Origin: Variovorax sp. RA8
Lineage (GTDB): Bacteria > Pseudomonadota > Gammaproteobacteria > Burkholderiales > Burkholderiaceae_C
Reading direction: 5' to 3'
Assembly: GCF_901827175.1 (NCBI RefSeq)
Contig: NZ_LR594662.1
Coordinates: 1,054,001 to 1,118,000 of the forward strand
DNA length: 64,000 nt
Shown in pieces: positions 1 through 9,122 of the stretch. The first letter of the stretch is position 1. The number at the start of each line of letters is the position of its first letter. The position numbers and the translations under genes are program-made. The notes under the pieces were generated by a model. It was given only the letters and a program-made list of their open reading frames with translations, made no database searches and was not told where the DNA came from.

Positions 1-24
1 AAGCTCGGTGATGCGGGTCTTCAT
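1..24 (-). CDS. Possible nitronate monooxygenase, N-terminal 8 codons only
   Basis: An ATG on the minus strand at 24 opens a frame reading MKTRITEL before the window ends. This resembles the usual beginning of nitronate monooxygenases (2-nitropropane dioxygenase family, FMN-dependent), which commonly start MKTRITEL followed by a GI(E/R)xPIxQGGM segment that lies outside the window. A GGAG/GAGG-rich stretch precedes the ATG. It would be the next gene of the leftward operon, 10 bp after the Bug protein stop. Eight residues are too few for certainty; the identification rests on recall of family N-termini. Confidence 0.4.
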
Positions 25-34
25 CGTGCGGGCC

Positions 35-1030
35 TCACTCCAGCTTGGCGCCGGACTGCTTGATCAGCCGCTCCCACACCGGCCGCTCCTTCTTGTACTC
101 GGCGGCGAAGGCTTCCGGCGAGCTGTCCTTCAGCTCGAAGCCCATGGCCGCCACCTTCTGCTGCACATCGGGCTGCCGCGTAGCCTTGCGGATCTCGTCG
201 GCCAGACGCTTGACGATGGGGCCGGGCGTCTTCGCCGGCACGGCGATGGCCAGCCAGCCGGTGAGCCGATAGGCCTCGTCCTTCAGCCCCTGCTCGGCCA
301 GCGTGGGCACGTTGGGCAGCGAGGAGAGGCGGCGCTCGCCGGTCACGCCGATGGCCTTGAGCTTGCCGGCCTCGATCTGCGGCTTGGCCTGCAGCGAGCT
401 GGCGTAGGCCATCTGGATCTGGCCGCCGATCAGGTCCGCGATCATCGGCGCCTCACCCTTGTAGGCGACGTGGTTCATGTCGGCGTTCTGCGTCGCGCTC
501 ATGTGCGCGCCGGCCAGGTGCGGGTAGGCGCCCAGCCCGTAGGAGCCGTAGGCCAGCTTGCCCTTGTTGGCCGCCACGTACTTCAGGAGCTCGGGGCCAT
601 TGCTGGCCGGCACGCTGGGATGGGTCACCAGCACCAGCGGGCCCATCGCCACCTGATAGACCAGGGTCAGGTCGCGCTCCGGGTGGTAGGGCAGCTTCTC
701 GTACAGGAACTGGTTGGTCAGCAGCGCGTTCGAGAGCGACATCACGATGGTGTAGCCGTCGGGCGTGGCCTTGGCCACCGCGTCGGTGCCGATGATGCCG
801 GCCGCGCCGGGCTTGTTGTCGATGACCACCGGCTGGCCCATGCTGGCCGCGAGCTTCTCGCCGATGACGCGCGCCAGCACGTCGGTGCCGCCGCCGGCGG
901 CGAAGGGCACGACCATCTTGATCGGCTTGGCGGGGTAGGTCTGGGCGAGCGCGGGCGCGCCGGCGCACAGGGCGATGGCCGAGGCCGCGGCGGCGAGGCA
1001 TCGGCGGCGGGTGAAGTCGTGGATGGGCAT
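35..1030 (-). CDS. Bug-family TTT substrate-binding protein
   Basis: Periplasmic solute-binding protein of the Bug/TctC family (331 aa), expected to capture a carboxylate for a tripartite tricarboxylate transporter. The start MPIHDFTRRRCLAAAASAI gives a twin-arginine-like or Sec signal peptide ending near ALAQ, followed by the family opening YPAKPIKMVVPFAAGGGTDVLAR and the NKPGAAGIIGTDAVAK segment. It is the last catabolic gene of the leftward beta-oxidation operon, 41 bp after the CoA ligase, so a dicarboxylate or aliphatic acid ligand is likely (inference). No TctA/TctB membrane subunits are present in the window. Confidence 0.9.
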   Translation of the reverse strand: MPIHDFTRRRCLAAAASAIALCAGAPALAQTYPAKPIKMVVPFAAGGGTDVLARVIGEKLAASMGQPVVIDNKPGAAGIIGTDAVAKATPDGYTIVMSLSNALLTNQFLYEKLPYHPERDLTLVYQVAMGPLVLVTHPSVPASNGPELLKYVAANKGKLAYGSYGLGAYPHLAGAHMSATQNADMNHVAYKGEAPMIADLIGGQIQMAYASSLQAKPQIEAGKLKAIGVTGERRLSSLPNVPTLAEQGLKDEAYRLTGWLAIAVPAKTPGPIVKRLADEIRKATRQPDVQQKVAAMGFELKDSSPEAFAAEYKKERPVWERLIKQSGAKLE

Positions 1031-1071
1031 GGTTGTCTCTGTTTGGAATGAAAAGATCGGGCGGGCGGCAG

Positions 1072-3012
1072 CTACTGCACCACCACCTGCACCTTGAGCG
1101 GCAGGCGTCCGAGCGAGTCCTGCAGCCGCACCCGCAGCGCCTGGACGGCCGGCCCGGTCGCAGAGGCGTCGATGGTCACCGTGAGCGCCTTCTCTCCCTG
1201 GGCCTGCACCGTCGGCCGCGCGGCGCCGGGCAGATCGAGGTCGGCCCAGGCCTCCTCGACCAGCGCCTCGGCCACGTGGCACGCGGCCAGTGCGCGCAGG
1301 TCGGGCTTGAAGATCTTGCCGACGTTGGTCATCGGCATCTGCTCGATCACCACCACCGACCTGGGCTTGGCCGGCGCCTCGTCCACGCGCTCCGCGGTGA
1401 AGGCCAGCAGCTCGGCCTCGGTCGCCTTCGCGCCCGGCACCAGCGTGGCGAAGGCCACCGGCAGCTCGCCCGCGTAGGCATCGGGCGCGCCCACGGCGGC
1501 GCACAGCTGCACCGCGGGATGCGCGCCCAGCGCGTCCTCGATGGTCTTGGGGTCGATGTTGTGGCCGCTGCGGATGATCAGGTCCTTGGAGCGCCCGCTG
1601 AGGTTGAGGCGCTCCTCTGCGTCGATCCAGCCCAGGTCGCCGGTGGCCAGCCAGCCATCGGCGGTGAAGGTCTTCGCGTTGTCGGCCGGATCGACGAAGC
1701 CCGAGAACAGGTTGGGCGACTTGAACAGCACCATGCCCTGCTCGCCTGGCGGAAGCTCCTGGTCGCTGGCATTGCCGTGCGCATCCAGCGCCACGATGCG
1801 GATCTGCGTCCAGGGCAGGCGCAAGCCCACGCAACCCGGCGGCCCGATCACGCCGGGCGGCGTGATGGTGGAGATGCCGGCCATCTCGGTCATGCCCAGG
1901 CTCTCGTGCACGTGCAGGCCGAACAGGCGCTCGAAGCGCGCCGCCAGCTCGGGCGGCAGCACCGCGGCGCCGGTGCGGCAGTAGCGGATGGAGGAGATGT
2001 CGGCGCCGTCCAGCGGCACATTGGCCAGCGCCGCGAGCACGGTGGGCACGGCCGACAACGAGGTCGGCCGGTGCTTCTCGACCAGCTTCCAGTAGTTCGC
2101 CATCACCTGCCGGTTGCGCAGCAGGGTGGTGGTGGGAATGATCACCTCCACCCCGGCCGAGAGCGAGGCCAGCGACGCCGGCAGCACGCCCGCCACGTGG
2201 AACAGCGGGTAGCCGTTGATCGTGATGTCGTGCGGCCCCTGGCCCGTCATCTTCACGCTGGCGAAGGCGGTGAACACCTGGGCGCCGTGGCTGTGGCGCG
2301 CCAGCTTGGGCGCGCCGGTGGTGCCGCCGGTGTGGAAGTAGGCGGCGATGTCGGCGGGCGCGATGTCGCGGCCGCTCACCAGCCGGTCGTCGGGCTCGCG
2401 CGCGCGCTCCGTGGCGAAGTCGAGCACGCCCTCGGGCAGCGCGCCCGCGGCACCCGGCGCCTCGTCGTGCGGCGCCACGCGCAGCACGGTGGTCAGCGTC
2501 GGCACCTGGCCGCGCAGGCGCATCGCCTTGGACCACATGCCGGCATCGTCGTCCGCGCCCCAGGCGATCAGCACCTGGGCGCGGCCGGCCTTCATCAGCG
2601 ACACCAGCTTCTCATCGGTGAGCAGCGGATTGAGCGGCTGCGCGATGCCGGCCGCGCTGCCGCCCCACAGCGCCAGGTGGTAGTCGAGGCAGCCCGGCAG
2701 CAGGATCGCCACGGCATCGTCCGGCCCGACGCCCAGCGTATGCAGCAGGTTCGCGGTCTGGTGGATGCCCGCCAGCAGCTGGGCATAGGACCAGCGGATC
2801 GGCTCGTCGGCCGGGTCGCCGCTGCGCAGGAAGGTCAGCGCCGTCTTGTCGCCGAAGGCGGCGGCCGAATTGCGAAAGATCTCGTAGGTGCTGCGCACCG
2901 TCAGCGCCTCGGCCAGCGGCGTCTGCTCGAGCCGGCGCACGTCCTCGATGCTGCGGATGGGGAAGGACGCGCTGAAGGGCGCGGCCGTAGCGCGTGTCTC
3001 GCTCGTGCTCAT
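1072..3012 (-). CDS. AMP-dependent acyl-CoA synthetase (CoA ligase)
   Basis: ANL-superfamily ligase of 646 aa that would activate the pathway acid to its CoA thioester via an acyl-adenylate. The ATP/AMP-binding loop FHTGGTTGAPK lies near residue 224, a GMTEMAG motif follows around residue 370, and TADGWLATGDLGWID with GRSKDLIIRSG marks the hinge before the C-terminal lid. The start MSTSETRA is chosen because a GAGGAGA ribosome-binding site precedes it; a longer reading begins at 3081 without such a site. It sits between the small acyl-CoA dehydrogenase and the Bug protein, in the position of a dicarboxylate CoA ligase in a pim-like operon. The substrate is not proven. Confidence 0.88.
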   Translation of the reverse strand: MSTSETRATAAPFSASFPIRSIEDVRRLEQTPLAEALTVRSTYEIFRNSAAAFGDKTALTFLRSGDPADEPIRWSYAQLLAGIHQTANLLHTLGVGPDDAVAILLPGCLDYHLALWGGSAAGIAQPLNPLLTDEKLVSLMKAGRAQVLIAWGADDDAGMWSKAMRLRGQVPTLTTVLRVAPHDEAPGAAGALPEGVLDFATERAREPDDRLVSGRDIAPADIAAYFHTGGTTGAPKLARHSHGAQVFTAFASVKMTGQGPHDITINGYPLFHVAGVLPASLASLSAGVEVIIPTTTLLRNRQVMANYWKLVEKHRPTSLSAVPTVLAALANVPLDGADISSIRYCRTGAAVLPPELAARFERLFGLHVHESLGMTEMAGISTITPPGVIGPPGCVGLRLPWTQIRIVALDAHGNASDQELPPGEQGMVLFKSPNLFSGFVDPADNAKTFTADGWLATGDLGWIDAEERLNLSGRSKDLIIRSGHNIDPKTIEDALGAHPAVQLCAAVGAPDAYAGELPVAFATLVPGAKATEAELLAFTAERVDEAPAKPRSVVVIEQMPMTNVGKIFKPDLRALAACHVAEALVEEAWADLDLPGAARPTVQAQGEKALTVTIDASATGPAVQALRVRLQDSLGRLPLKVQVVVQ

Positions 3013-3091
3013 GACGGGTCTCCTCGTTCTGGCGTGGGCCGACGCGCGCCGGGCTGCCTGGCCGCGGCGCGCATGGCCCATTGTGGATGCG

Positions 3092-4243
3092 TCAGTGCGC
3101 GGCGGGGAGGGCTTGCCGGCCGAGCGCGGCGAAGCGCTGCAGATGATGGTCCTCGTCGCCGAGCTGGTGGTCGATCATCACCAGCCGCTTCGCATAGTGG
3201 GCCAGCGGCAGCTCCCAGGTCATGCCGATGCCGCCGTGCATCTGGATGCTTTCCTCGGCCACCAGCGTGCCGATGCGCCCGATGCTGGCCTTGGCGGCCG
3301 AGAGCGCGCGCTCTCGCGCCACGCGGTCCTCGCCGTCGATTGCCGCCGCCGCATTGATCACGGCCGAGCGCGCCTGCTCCACTTCGAGCAGCAGGTCGGC
3401 CATGCGGTGCTGCAGCGCCTGGAAGCTGCCGATCAGCTGGCCGAACTGCTTGCGCGTGCGCAGGTATTCGAGCGTGGCCGCCTTGGCCGCCTCCATCGCG
3501 CCCAGGCTCTCGGCGCACAGGGCAAGCACGCCACGGCCGATGGCGCGCTCCAGCGTCGGGTAGCCCTGGCCTTCGCTGCCTAGCAGCGCGCCGCCTTCCA
3601 GCTTCAGGCCGTCGAACACGACTTCGGCCACGCGGCCGCCGTCGATGGCGGGGCAGCCGCGCACATACAGGCCCTGGGTCTTCGCCGGCACCAGGAAGAG
3701 CGAGATGCCGGCCTCCTCGTCGTCCGCGCCGGAGGTGCGTGCCGAGACCACGAACAGGCCGGCCTGCTCGCCCTGCGGTACCACCGCCTTGGCGCCGTTG
3801 AGCAGCCAGCCGTCGCCGCTGCGCTCGGCGCGCGTCTGCACATGCGCGGGTTCGTAGTGCGTGCCGGGCTCGTCGTGCGCCAGCGCCGCGACGGTGCTGC
3901 CCGCGATGATGCCGGCCATCTGTTCCTTCTGCGCTTCGCTGCCCGCAGCGGCAATCGCCTCGCCGGCCATCACCGCGCCCAGCACCGGCTCGACCACCAG
4001 GCCCCGGCCCAGCGCCTCGAAGACGACGGCGACATCGAAGCCGCCGCCGCCGAAGCCGCCATCCTCTTCGCGAAAGAGCGCGCCGATCACGCCCAGCTCG
4101 GCGAACTGCTCCCAGATCCTGGGGCTGAAACCTTCGGCCGACTTCGCGATGCGGTCGCGCGCCTCGAAGGTGTACTGCTCGGCGATGAAGCGGTTGAGGC
4201 TGTCGGCGAGCATGCGCCGGTCTTCCGTGTGTTCGAAGTTCAT
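3092..4243 (-). CDS. pimD: Acyl-CoA dehydrogenase, PimD-like small subunit
   Basis: FAD-dependent acyl-CoA dehydrogenase of 383 aa. It starts MNFEHTEDRRMLADSLNRF behind an AGGAGAG site and carries the PimD-type features EEDGGFGGGG, RKQFGQLIGSFQALQHRMAD and a C-terminal QMHGGIGMTWELPLAHYAKRL. In Rhodopseudomonas pimelate degradation PimC and PimD form a heteromeric pimeloyl-CoA dehydrogenase. The adjacent larger dehydrogenase supports the same pairing here. The family is assigned from sequence; pimelate as the substrate is inference, and other medium-chain dicarboxyl-CoAs remain possible. Confidence 0.8.
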   Translation of the reverse strand: MNFEHTEDRRMLADSLNRFIAEQYTFEARDRIAKSAEGFSPRIWEQFAELGVIGALFREEDGGFGGGGFDVAVVFEALGRGLVVEPVLGAVMAGEAIAAAGSEAQKEQMAGIIAGSTVAALAHDEPGTHYEPAHVQTRAERSGDGWLLNGAKAVVPQGEQAGLFVVSARTSGADDEEAGISLFLVPAKTQGLYVRGCPAIDGGRVAEVVFDGLKLEGGALLGSEGQGYPTLERAIGRGVLALCAESLGAMEAAKAATLEYLRTRKQFGQLIGSFQALQHRMADLLLEVEQARSAVINAAAAIDGEDRVARERALSAAKASIGRIGTLVAEESIQMHGGIGMTWELPLAHYAKRLVMIDHQLGDEDHHLQRFAALGRQALPAAH

Positions 4244-4320
4244 TCAACTCTCCTGTGCCTCTTGGGCAACGCACGCCGCATGGACAAGAGCGGCAACAAC
4301 AGGGCAATTCCAGAAACACC

Positions 4321-4402
4321 GCGGAACCGGCTTTGCCGGGCCGCTGGTGTTGCCCCCGGTAGGGGGTGGGCGGCTACACGAAGTGAAGCCAACCTGGGGG
4401 CG
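4321..4402. repeat. Probable intergenic palindromic repeat
   Basis: The 166-bp gap between the two acyl-CoA dehydrogenase genes holds a structured GC-rich element with several self-complementary parts: GGCTTTGCCGGGCC, TTGCCCCCGGTAGGGGGTGG and a right end CCTGGGGGC that can pair with the left GCCCCC. The pattern (CCCCC...GGGGG, CACGAAGTG, CCTGGGGGC) resembles short intergenic repeats I recall from Variovorax and related Comamonadaceae. Only one copy is visible in this window, so membership in a genome-wide family is inferred from memory. It could act as an mRNA-stabilising or attenuating hairpin inside the operon. Confidence 0.45.
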
Positions 4403-4409
4403 AGCTTGT

Positions 4410-5618
4410 TCACAGTCCGAGGATCATCTTGGAGATGATGTTCTTCTGGATTTCATTCGAGCCGCCGAAGATCGACAGCTTGCGGTTGTTGAAGTACTTG
4501 GCAGCTGCCGGCGCCGCCTCTGCGGGGCCGAAGGCCGTGCCGCCGAAGCCTTCTTCCAGCGCCGCTTCGACAAAGGGCCGCGCATAAGGCCCCATCGCAC
4601 GCCGGATCAGCGAGGAGATTTCCTGGCGGATCTCGGTCCCGCGGATCTTGAGCATCGAGCTCTCGGCGCCCGGCACGCCGCCGCCGGCCACTGCCGCGAT
4701 CACGCGCAGGTTGGTGGTCTTCATGTTCTCCAGGTCGATCTCGACGCGCGCCATGCGCGCCGCGAAAGCCGGGTCTTCCGACAGCGGCCTGCCGTTCTTC
4801 GTCTGCTTGGCCGCGACGGCCTTGAGCTGCTCCATCGCCGCCACCGAGAAGCCCACGCCCGCGATGTTGGTGCGCTCGTAGGTCAGCAGGTACTTGGCGC
4901 AGGTCCAGCCCTTGTCCTCCTCGCCCACCAGGTTCTCAGCCGGCACGCGCACGTCGGAGAAGAACACCTCGTTGACCTCATGCTCGCCGTCCAGCGTGAT
5001 GATCGGCCGCACCACGACACCGGGGGAGTTCATGTCGATCAGCAGGAAGCTGATGCCCTCCTGCTTCTTCGCCTCGCGGTTGGTGCGCACCAGGCAGAAG
5101 ATCATGTTGGCATGCTGGCCCAGCGTGGTCCAGGTCTTCTGGCCGTTGACGATGTAGTGCGGCCCCTGCGCATCGACCCCCTTGACGGCCGAGGTCTTGA
5201 CCGAGGCCAGGTCCGAGCCCGCACCGGGTTCGGAGTAGCCCTGGCACCACCAGTCCGAGCCGTCGAGGATGCGCGGCAGCCAGCGGCGCTTCTGTTCCTC
5301 GTTGCCGTACTTGATCAGCACCGGCCCCAGCATGTTGACGCCGAAGGGCACGATGCGCGGCGCATGCGCCAGCGCGCACTCGTTCTCGAAGATGAACTTC
5401 TCCACCGCAGTCCAGCCCGGCCCGCCGTACTGCTCGGGCCAATGGTTCGCGAGCCAGCCGCGCGCGTTGAGGATGGCGTGCCATTCCTCCATGTCGGCCT
5501 TGCCCAGGTGCTTGCCGTTGGCGACCTTGTCGGAGAGGCGCTGCGGCAGCTTCTCGGCAAGGAAGCTGCGCACCTCGTCGCGGAACGCTTGTTCCTCGGG
5601 GGTGAAGTTGAGATCCAT
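4410..5618 (-). CDS. pimC: Acyl-CoA dehydrogenase, PimC-like large subunit
   Basis: FAD-dependent acyl-CoA dehydrogenase of 402 aa. Recognisable parts are WPEQYGGPGWTAVEKFIFEN, the flavin/substrate segment CQGYSEPGAGSDLASVKT near residue 132, NGQKTWTTLGQHANM, and the C-terminal FGGSNEIQKNIISKMILGL. It resembles pimeloyl-CoA dehydrogenase large subunits. The start MDLNFTPEEQAF is set by a TGAGGAGA site; a longer reading from 5678 lacks one. It lies 11 bp after the thiolase and is followed by the small dehydrogenase, which suggests a heteromer. The precise acyl chain oxidised is unknown. Confidence 0.82.
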   Translation of the reverse strand: MDLNFTPEEQAFRDEVRSFLAEKLPQRLSDKVANGKHLGKADMEEWHAILNARGWLANHWPEQYGGPGWTAVEKFIFENECALAHAPRIVPFGVNMLGPVLIKYGNEEQKRRWLPRILDGSDWWCQGYSEPGAGSDLASVKTSAVKGVDAQGPHYIVNGQKTWTTLGQHANMIFCLVRTNREAKKQEGISFLLIDMNSPGVVVRPIITLDGEHEVNEVFFSDVRVPAENLVGEEDKGWTCAKYLLTYERTNIAGVGFSVAAMEQLKAVAAKQTKNGRPLSEDPAFAARMARVEIDLENMKTTNLRVIAAVAGGGVPGAESSMLKIRGTEIRQEISSLIRRAMGPYARPFVEAALEEGFGGTAFGPAEAAPAAAKYFNNRKLSIFGGSNEIQKNIISKMILGL

Positions 5619-5629
5619 CGACGGTCTCC

Positions 5630-6820
5630 TCAGTAGATTTCGAACAGGCCCGCGGCGCCCATGCCGCCGGCGATGCACATCGTGACCACGGCGTACCTGG
5701 CGCCGCGCCGCTTGCCCTCGATCAGCACGTGGCCCGCGAGCCGCGCACCCGTCATGCCGAAGGGGTGGCCGATGGATATCGCGCCGCCGTCGACATTGAG
5801 CCGCTCGGCCGGGATGCCGAGCTTCTCCTGGCAGTAGATGGACTGCGAGGCAAAGGCCTCGTTGAGTTCCCAGAGGTCGATATCGTCGACCTTCAGGCCG
5901 TTGCGCGCCAGCAGTTTCGGCACCGCGAACACCGGGCCGATGCCCATCTCGTCGGGCTCGCAGCCGGCCAGTGCCAGGCCGCGGAAGGCGCCCAGCGGCT
6001 TGAGGTTGGCGCGCTCGGCCTCCTTGGCTTCCATCAGCACGCAGGCCGAGGCGCCGTCGGAGAGCTGCGAGGCATTGCCGGCAGTGACGAACTTGCCGGC
6101 GCCCATCACCGGCTCCAGCTTCGCCAGGGCCTCGTAGGTGGTGCCGCGGCGGTTGCAGGTGTCGGCGTCGACGGTCGCCTCCCTGTAGCTGACCAGCTTG
6201 GTCTCCTTGTCGGTGACCGCCATGGTGGTGGTGCAGGCCACGATCTCCTCCTTGTAGCGGCCGGCGAGTTGTGCCTCTTCCGTCTTGCGCTGGCTTTCGG
6301 CCGAGAAGCGGTCCTGCGCCTCGCGGCTGATGCCGTAGCGCTGGGCCACGATGTCGGCGGTCTCGATCATCGAGAGGTAGAGGGCAGGCTTGTGTTCCGC
6401 GATCCAGGGGTCCATGCCTGAATCCCCGCTGTCGGTGGCGCTGCGGGTGCGGATCTGCGAGATGCTCTCCACGCCGCCCGCGATCATCGCCGGCGCGCCC
6501 TCGACCACGATGCGGCCCGCCGCCATCGCGATCGCCTGCAGGCCCGAAGCGCAGAAGCGGTTGACCGTGGTGCCGGCGATGCTGATCGGCAGCCCGGCGC
6601 GCACGATGGTCTGGCGCGCCACGTTGCGGCCGGTGGTGCCTTCGGGGTAGCCGCAGCCGAGGATCGCGTCCTCGATCAGCGCCGGGTCGATGCCCGCCCG
6701 GTCGACCGCCGCGCGCACCGCGAAGGCGGCGAGCGTGGGGCCGGGCGTGACGTTGAACTCGCCGCGGTGCGCCTTGGTGAGCGGGGTGCGGGCGGTGGAA
6801 ACGATGACGGCTTCGCGCAT
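5630..6820 (-). CDS. Acetyl-CoA acetyltransferase (thiolase)
   Basis: Thiolase of 396 aa that would release acetyl-CoA from 3-ketoacyl-CoA. The nucleophilic cysteine lies in [18 protein letters not shown] near residue 89. The catalytic His is in [20 protein letters not shown] and the second Cys in [16 protein letters not shown]. Length is normal for the family. It follows the fused hydratase/dehydrogenase by 22 bp and precedes the large acyl-CoA dehydrogenase by 11 bp, so it is the PimB-equivalent of the operon. Confidence 0.92.
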   Translation of the reverse strand: MREAVIVSTARTPLTKAHRGEFNVTPGPTLAAFAVRAAVDRAGIDPALIEDAILGCGYPEGTTGRNVARQTIVRAGLPISIAGTTVNRFCASGLQAIAMAAGRIVVEGAPAMIAGGVESISQIRTRSATDSGDSGMDPWIAEHKPALYLSMIETADIVAQRYGISREAQDRFSAESQRKTEEAQLAGRYKEEIVACTTTMAVTDKETKLVSYREATVDADTCNRRGTTYEALAKLEPVMGAGKFVTAGNASQLSDGASACVLMEAKEAERANLKPLGAFRGLALAGCEPDEMGIGPVFAVPKLLARNGLKVDDIDLWELNEAFASQSIYCQEKLGIPAERLNVDGGAISIGHPFGMTGARLAGHVLIEGKRRGARYAVVTMCIAGGMGAAGLFEIY

Positions 6821-6842
6821 GATGAATGTCTCCTGATCTGGC

Positions 6843-8978
6843 TTACTCGGACTGGTTCAGGCTCGCGAAGTCCGCGCCGCGTTCGACCAGCTCGACAAGC
6901 AGCGGCGAGGGCTTCCAGAACAGCGGGTCTTCCTTGGCGAACTCGCGGATGTCGGCCAGCACCTTCGGCAGGCCCACTGTGTCGGCGTACTTCATCGGCC
7001 CGCCGCGGTGGCGCGGGAAGCCGTAGCCGTAGAGGAAGGTCACGTCCACGTCCAGCGGGCGCAGCGCGATGCGCTGGTGCACGACGTTGGCGCCCTCGTT
7101 GATCATCGCGGCCATGTAGCGGCGCATGATCTCCTCGTCGGTGAAGGTGCGCGGCGCGATGCCGGCGCGCTGGCGCTCGGCCTCGATGATCGCTTCGACC
7201 TCCGGGTCCGGGGTGCCGGTGCGCGCGCCCTCGGGGTACAGGTAGTAGCCGCGCCCCGTCTTCTGGCCGAACCAGCCGCGTTCGCAGATGCGGTCGGCGA
7301 TCTGCACGTAGCGCGCCTTCGGGTCGCGCGTGGCCGCCTTGCGCTTGCGCGTGGCCCAGCCAATGTCGCCGCCGGCCAGGTCGGACACCTGGAAGGGGCC
7401 CATGGGGTAGCCGAACTCGCGCACCGCCTTGTCGATCTGGTAGGGCGAGGCACCGTCTTCCATCATGTGGTCGGCCGCCTGGCGGTACACCGCGAGGATG
7501 CGGTTGCCGATGAAGCCGTCGCATACGCCGGCGCGCACCGGCGTCTTCTTCAGCTTCTTCGCCAGCTCGAAGCCGGTGGCGACCACGTCGGCGCTGACCT
7601 TGGCCGGCACCACGATCTCCAGCAGCTTCATGATGTTGGCCGGCGAGAAAAAGTGCAGTCCCAGTACGTCGCCCGGGCGCGAGATGCTGGCCGCGATCTC
7701 GTCGATGTCGAGGTAGGAAGTGTTGGTGGCGAGCACCGCGCCGGGCTTGCACACGCGGTCGAGCTCGGCAAAGACGGCCTTCTTGACCGCCATGTCCTCG
7801 AACACCGCCTCCACCACCAGGTCGACCTTCGCGAGCGCGTCGTAGGCCGTCGAGCCCGAGAAGCGCGCCATCACGGCGGCCTTGGCCTCGGCTGTCATGC
7901 GGCCTTTCTGGATGAGGCCGTCGTAGACCTTCTCCACGTGGGCGCGGCCGCGCGCGAGGCTGGGCTCGTCGCGCTCGATCATGGTCACCGGCAGGCCGGC
8001 ATCGAGCATGGCGACTGCGATGCCCGCGCCCATGGTGCCGCCGCCGACGATCCCGCAGGATTCGATGGGACGCGGCTTCGCCGCCTTGGTCTCGGGGGCC
8101 TTCAGCACCTCGCGCTCGGCGAAGAAGGCATGGATCAGGCCGGCGCGCTGCGGGCTGTCGATGCACTCCAGGAAGAGCTTGCGCTCCAGCGCCATGCCCT
8201 CGTCGAACGGCAGCGTGAGCGCGGCTTCGACGGCTTCGACGATCTTCATCGGCGAGAACAGGCCGCGGCTCTTCTTCGCAGTCTCGGCGCGGGCCGCTTC
8301 GAGCGCGGCGTGCTGCGCTGGCCTGTCGACCAGCGCCAGGGTCGCATTGCGCGCGCGGCGCACCGGTGCCTTGAGCCTGGCCAGTTCCTGCGCGAAAGCC
8401 AGCCCTTCGGCCAGCGCATCGGCGCCTTCGCCCAGGCGGTCGACCAGGCCCAGGTTCATCCCTTCCTGGGCGCCGACGTGGCGGCCGCTCAGCATCAGGT
8501 CCAGCGCGGCCTTCACGCCGATCATCCGCGGCGCGCGCTGGGTGCCGCCGGAGCCGGGCATCAGGCCCAGCTGCACCTCGGGCAGGCCCAGCTTGGCGGA
8601 AGGCACGGCCAGGCGGTAGTGCGCCGACAGCGCGATTTCCAGGCCCCCGCCGAGCGCCGCGCCGTGGATCGCTGCGATCACCAGCTTGCTGCAGCCTTCG
8701 ATGCGGCCGCAGACCTCGGGCAGCGAAGGCTGCTGCGGCGGCTTGCCGAATTCGCGGATGTCGGCACCCGCGATGAAGTTGCGGCCGGCGCCGACCAGCA
8801 GCACCGCGGCCACGGCGGCATCGGCCTCGGCCGCCTCGATGGCGGCGACCAGGCCGCGGCGCACGTCCACGCCGAGCGCATTGACGGGCGGGTTGTCGAT
8901 GGTCACGACCAGCACGCCGGCTTGCGGCTGGAAGCGCACGGGTTCGGGAACGGATGAAGAAGCGGCGGTGGTTGCCAT
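6843..8978 (-). CDS. Enoyl-CoA hydratase / 3-hydroxyacyl-CoA dehydrogenase fusion (FadJ/PimF type)
   Basis: Bifunctional 711-aa beta-oxidation enzyme. The N-terminal crotonase domain (about 1-190) contains [14 protein letters not shown] and [15 protein letters not shown]. The NAD-binding 3-hydroxyacyl-CoA dehydrogenase domain starts near residue 310 ([21 protein letters not shown]) and contains [18 protein letters not shown]. The C-terminal part ends with [16 protein letters not shown]. The ATG at 8978 has a GGAG site upstream. It is the first gene of the leftward operon, divergent from a LysR regulator across a 144-bp region carrying an operator-like palindrome. Confidence 0.92.
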   Translation of the reverse strand: MATTAASSSVPEPVRFQPQAGVLVVTIDNPPVNALGVDVRRGLVAAIEAAEADAAVAAVLLVGAGRNFIAGADIREFGKPPQQPSLPEVCGRIEGCSKLVIAAIHGAALGGGLEIALSAHYRLAVPSAKLGLPEVQLGLMPGSGGTQRAPRMIGVKAALDLMLSGRHVGAQEGMNLGLVDRLGEGADALAEGLAFAQELARLKAPVRRARNATLALVDRPAQHAALEAARAETAKKSRGLFSPMKIVEAVEAALTLPFDEGMALERKLFLECIDSPQRAGLIHAFFAEREVLKAPETKAAKPRPIESCGIVGGGTMGAGIAVAMLDAGLPVTMIERDEPSLARGRAHVEKVYDGLIQKGRMTAEAKAAVMARFSGSTAYDALAKVDLVVEAVFEDMAVKKAVFAELDRVCKPGAVLATNTSYLDIDEIAASISRPGDVLGLHFFSPANIMKLLEIVVPAKVSADVVATGFELAKKLKKTPVRAGVCDGFIGNRILAVYRQAADHMMEDGASPYQIDKAVREFGYPMGPFQVSDLAGGDIGWATRKRKAATRDPKARYVQIADRICERGWFGQKTGRGYYLYPEGARTGTPDPEVEAIIEAERQRAGIAPRTFTDEEIMRRYMAAMINEGANVVHQRIALRPLDVDVTFLYGYGFPRHRGGPMKYADTVGLPKVLADIREFAKEDPLFWKPSPLLVELVERGADFASLNQSE

Positions 8979-9062
8979 GTGGGTGTCTCCGTGGGAAGCG
9001 AACCTGCGCCGGTTCGCGAGTGGCTGCGGGTGAACCCAGCATTCTTGGACAGCTCTCGTGTT

Positions 9063-9110
9063 TTGACAATTGCATGGGCTGTTGACAGACTGTCAAGGAA
9101 TTTTTGACAG
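9063..9110. promoter_or_regulatory. LysR-type operator cluster between fused beta-oxidation gene and lysR
   Basis: The divergent intergenic region holds a perfect dyad TTGACAGACTGTCAA at 9082-9096, which contains the T-N11-A signature of LysR-type regulators. It also has direct half-site copies TTGACA at 9063-9068 and TTGACAG at 9104-9110. The right half-site ends 12 bp before the lysR start codon. The arrangement fits a recognition site plus activation half-sites controlling both the operon (leftward) and lysR itself. Some TTGACA copies could also serve as -35 elements. Confidence 0.65.
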
Positions 9111-9122
9111 AATGCCGCCACC

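Noticed and set aside
1033..3357. A 774-codon plus-strand open frame opposite the CoA ligase, and similar long frames opposite many genes (for example 7008-8957, 38120-41044, 53079-56336).
   Set aside because: They are antisense shadows of GC-rich genes with no family motifs, with His/Arg/Gly/Ala-heavy composition, and they run through real genes on the other strand.
9082..9116. Simple sigma70 promoter based on TTGACA.
   Set aside because: TTGACA matches a -35 box, but the perfect dyad and repeated half-sites are better explained as a LysR operator; no good -10 at 16-18 bp was found for the right-hand copy.
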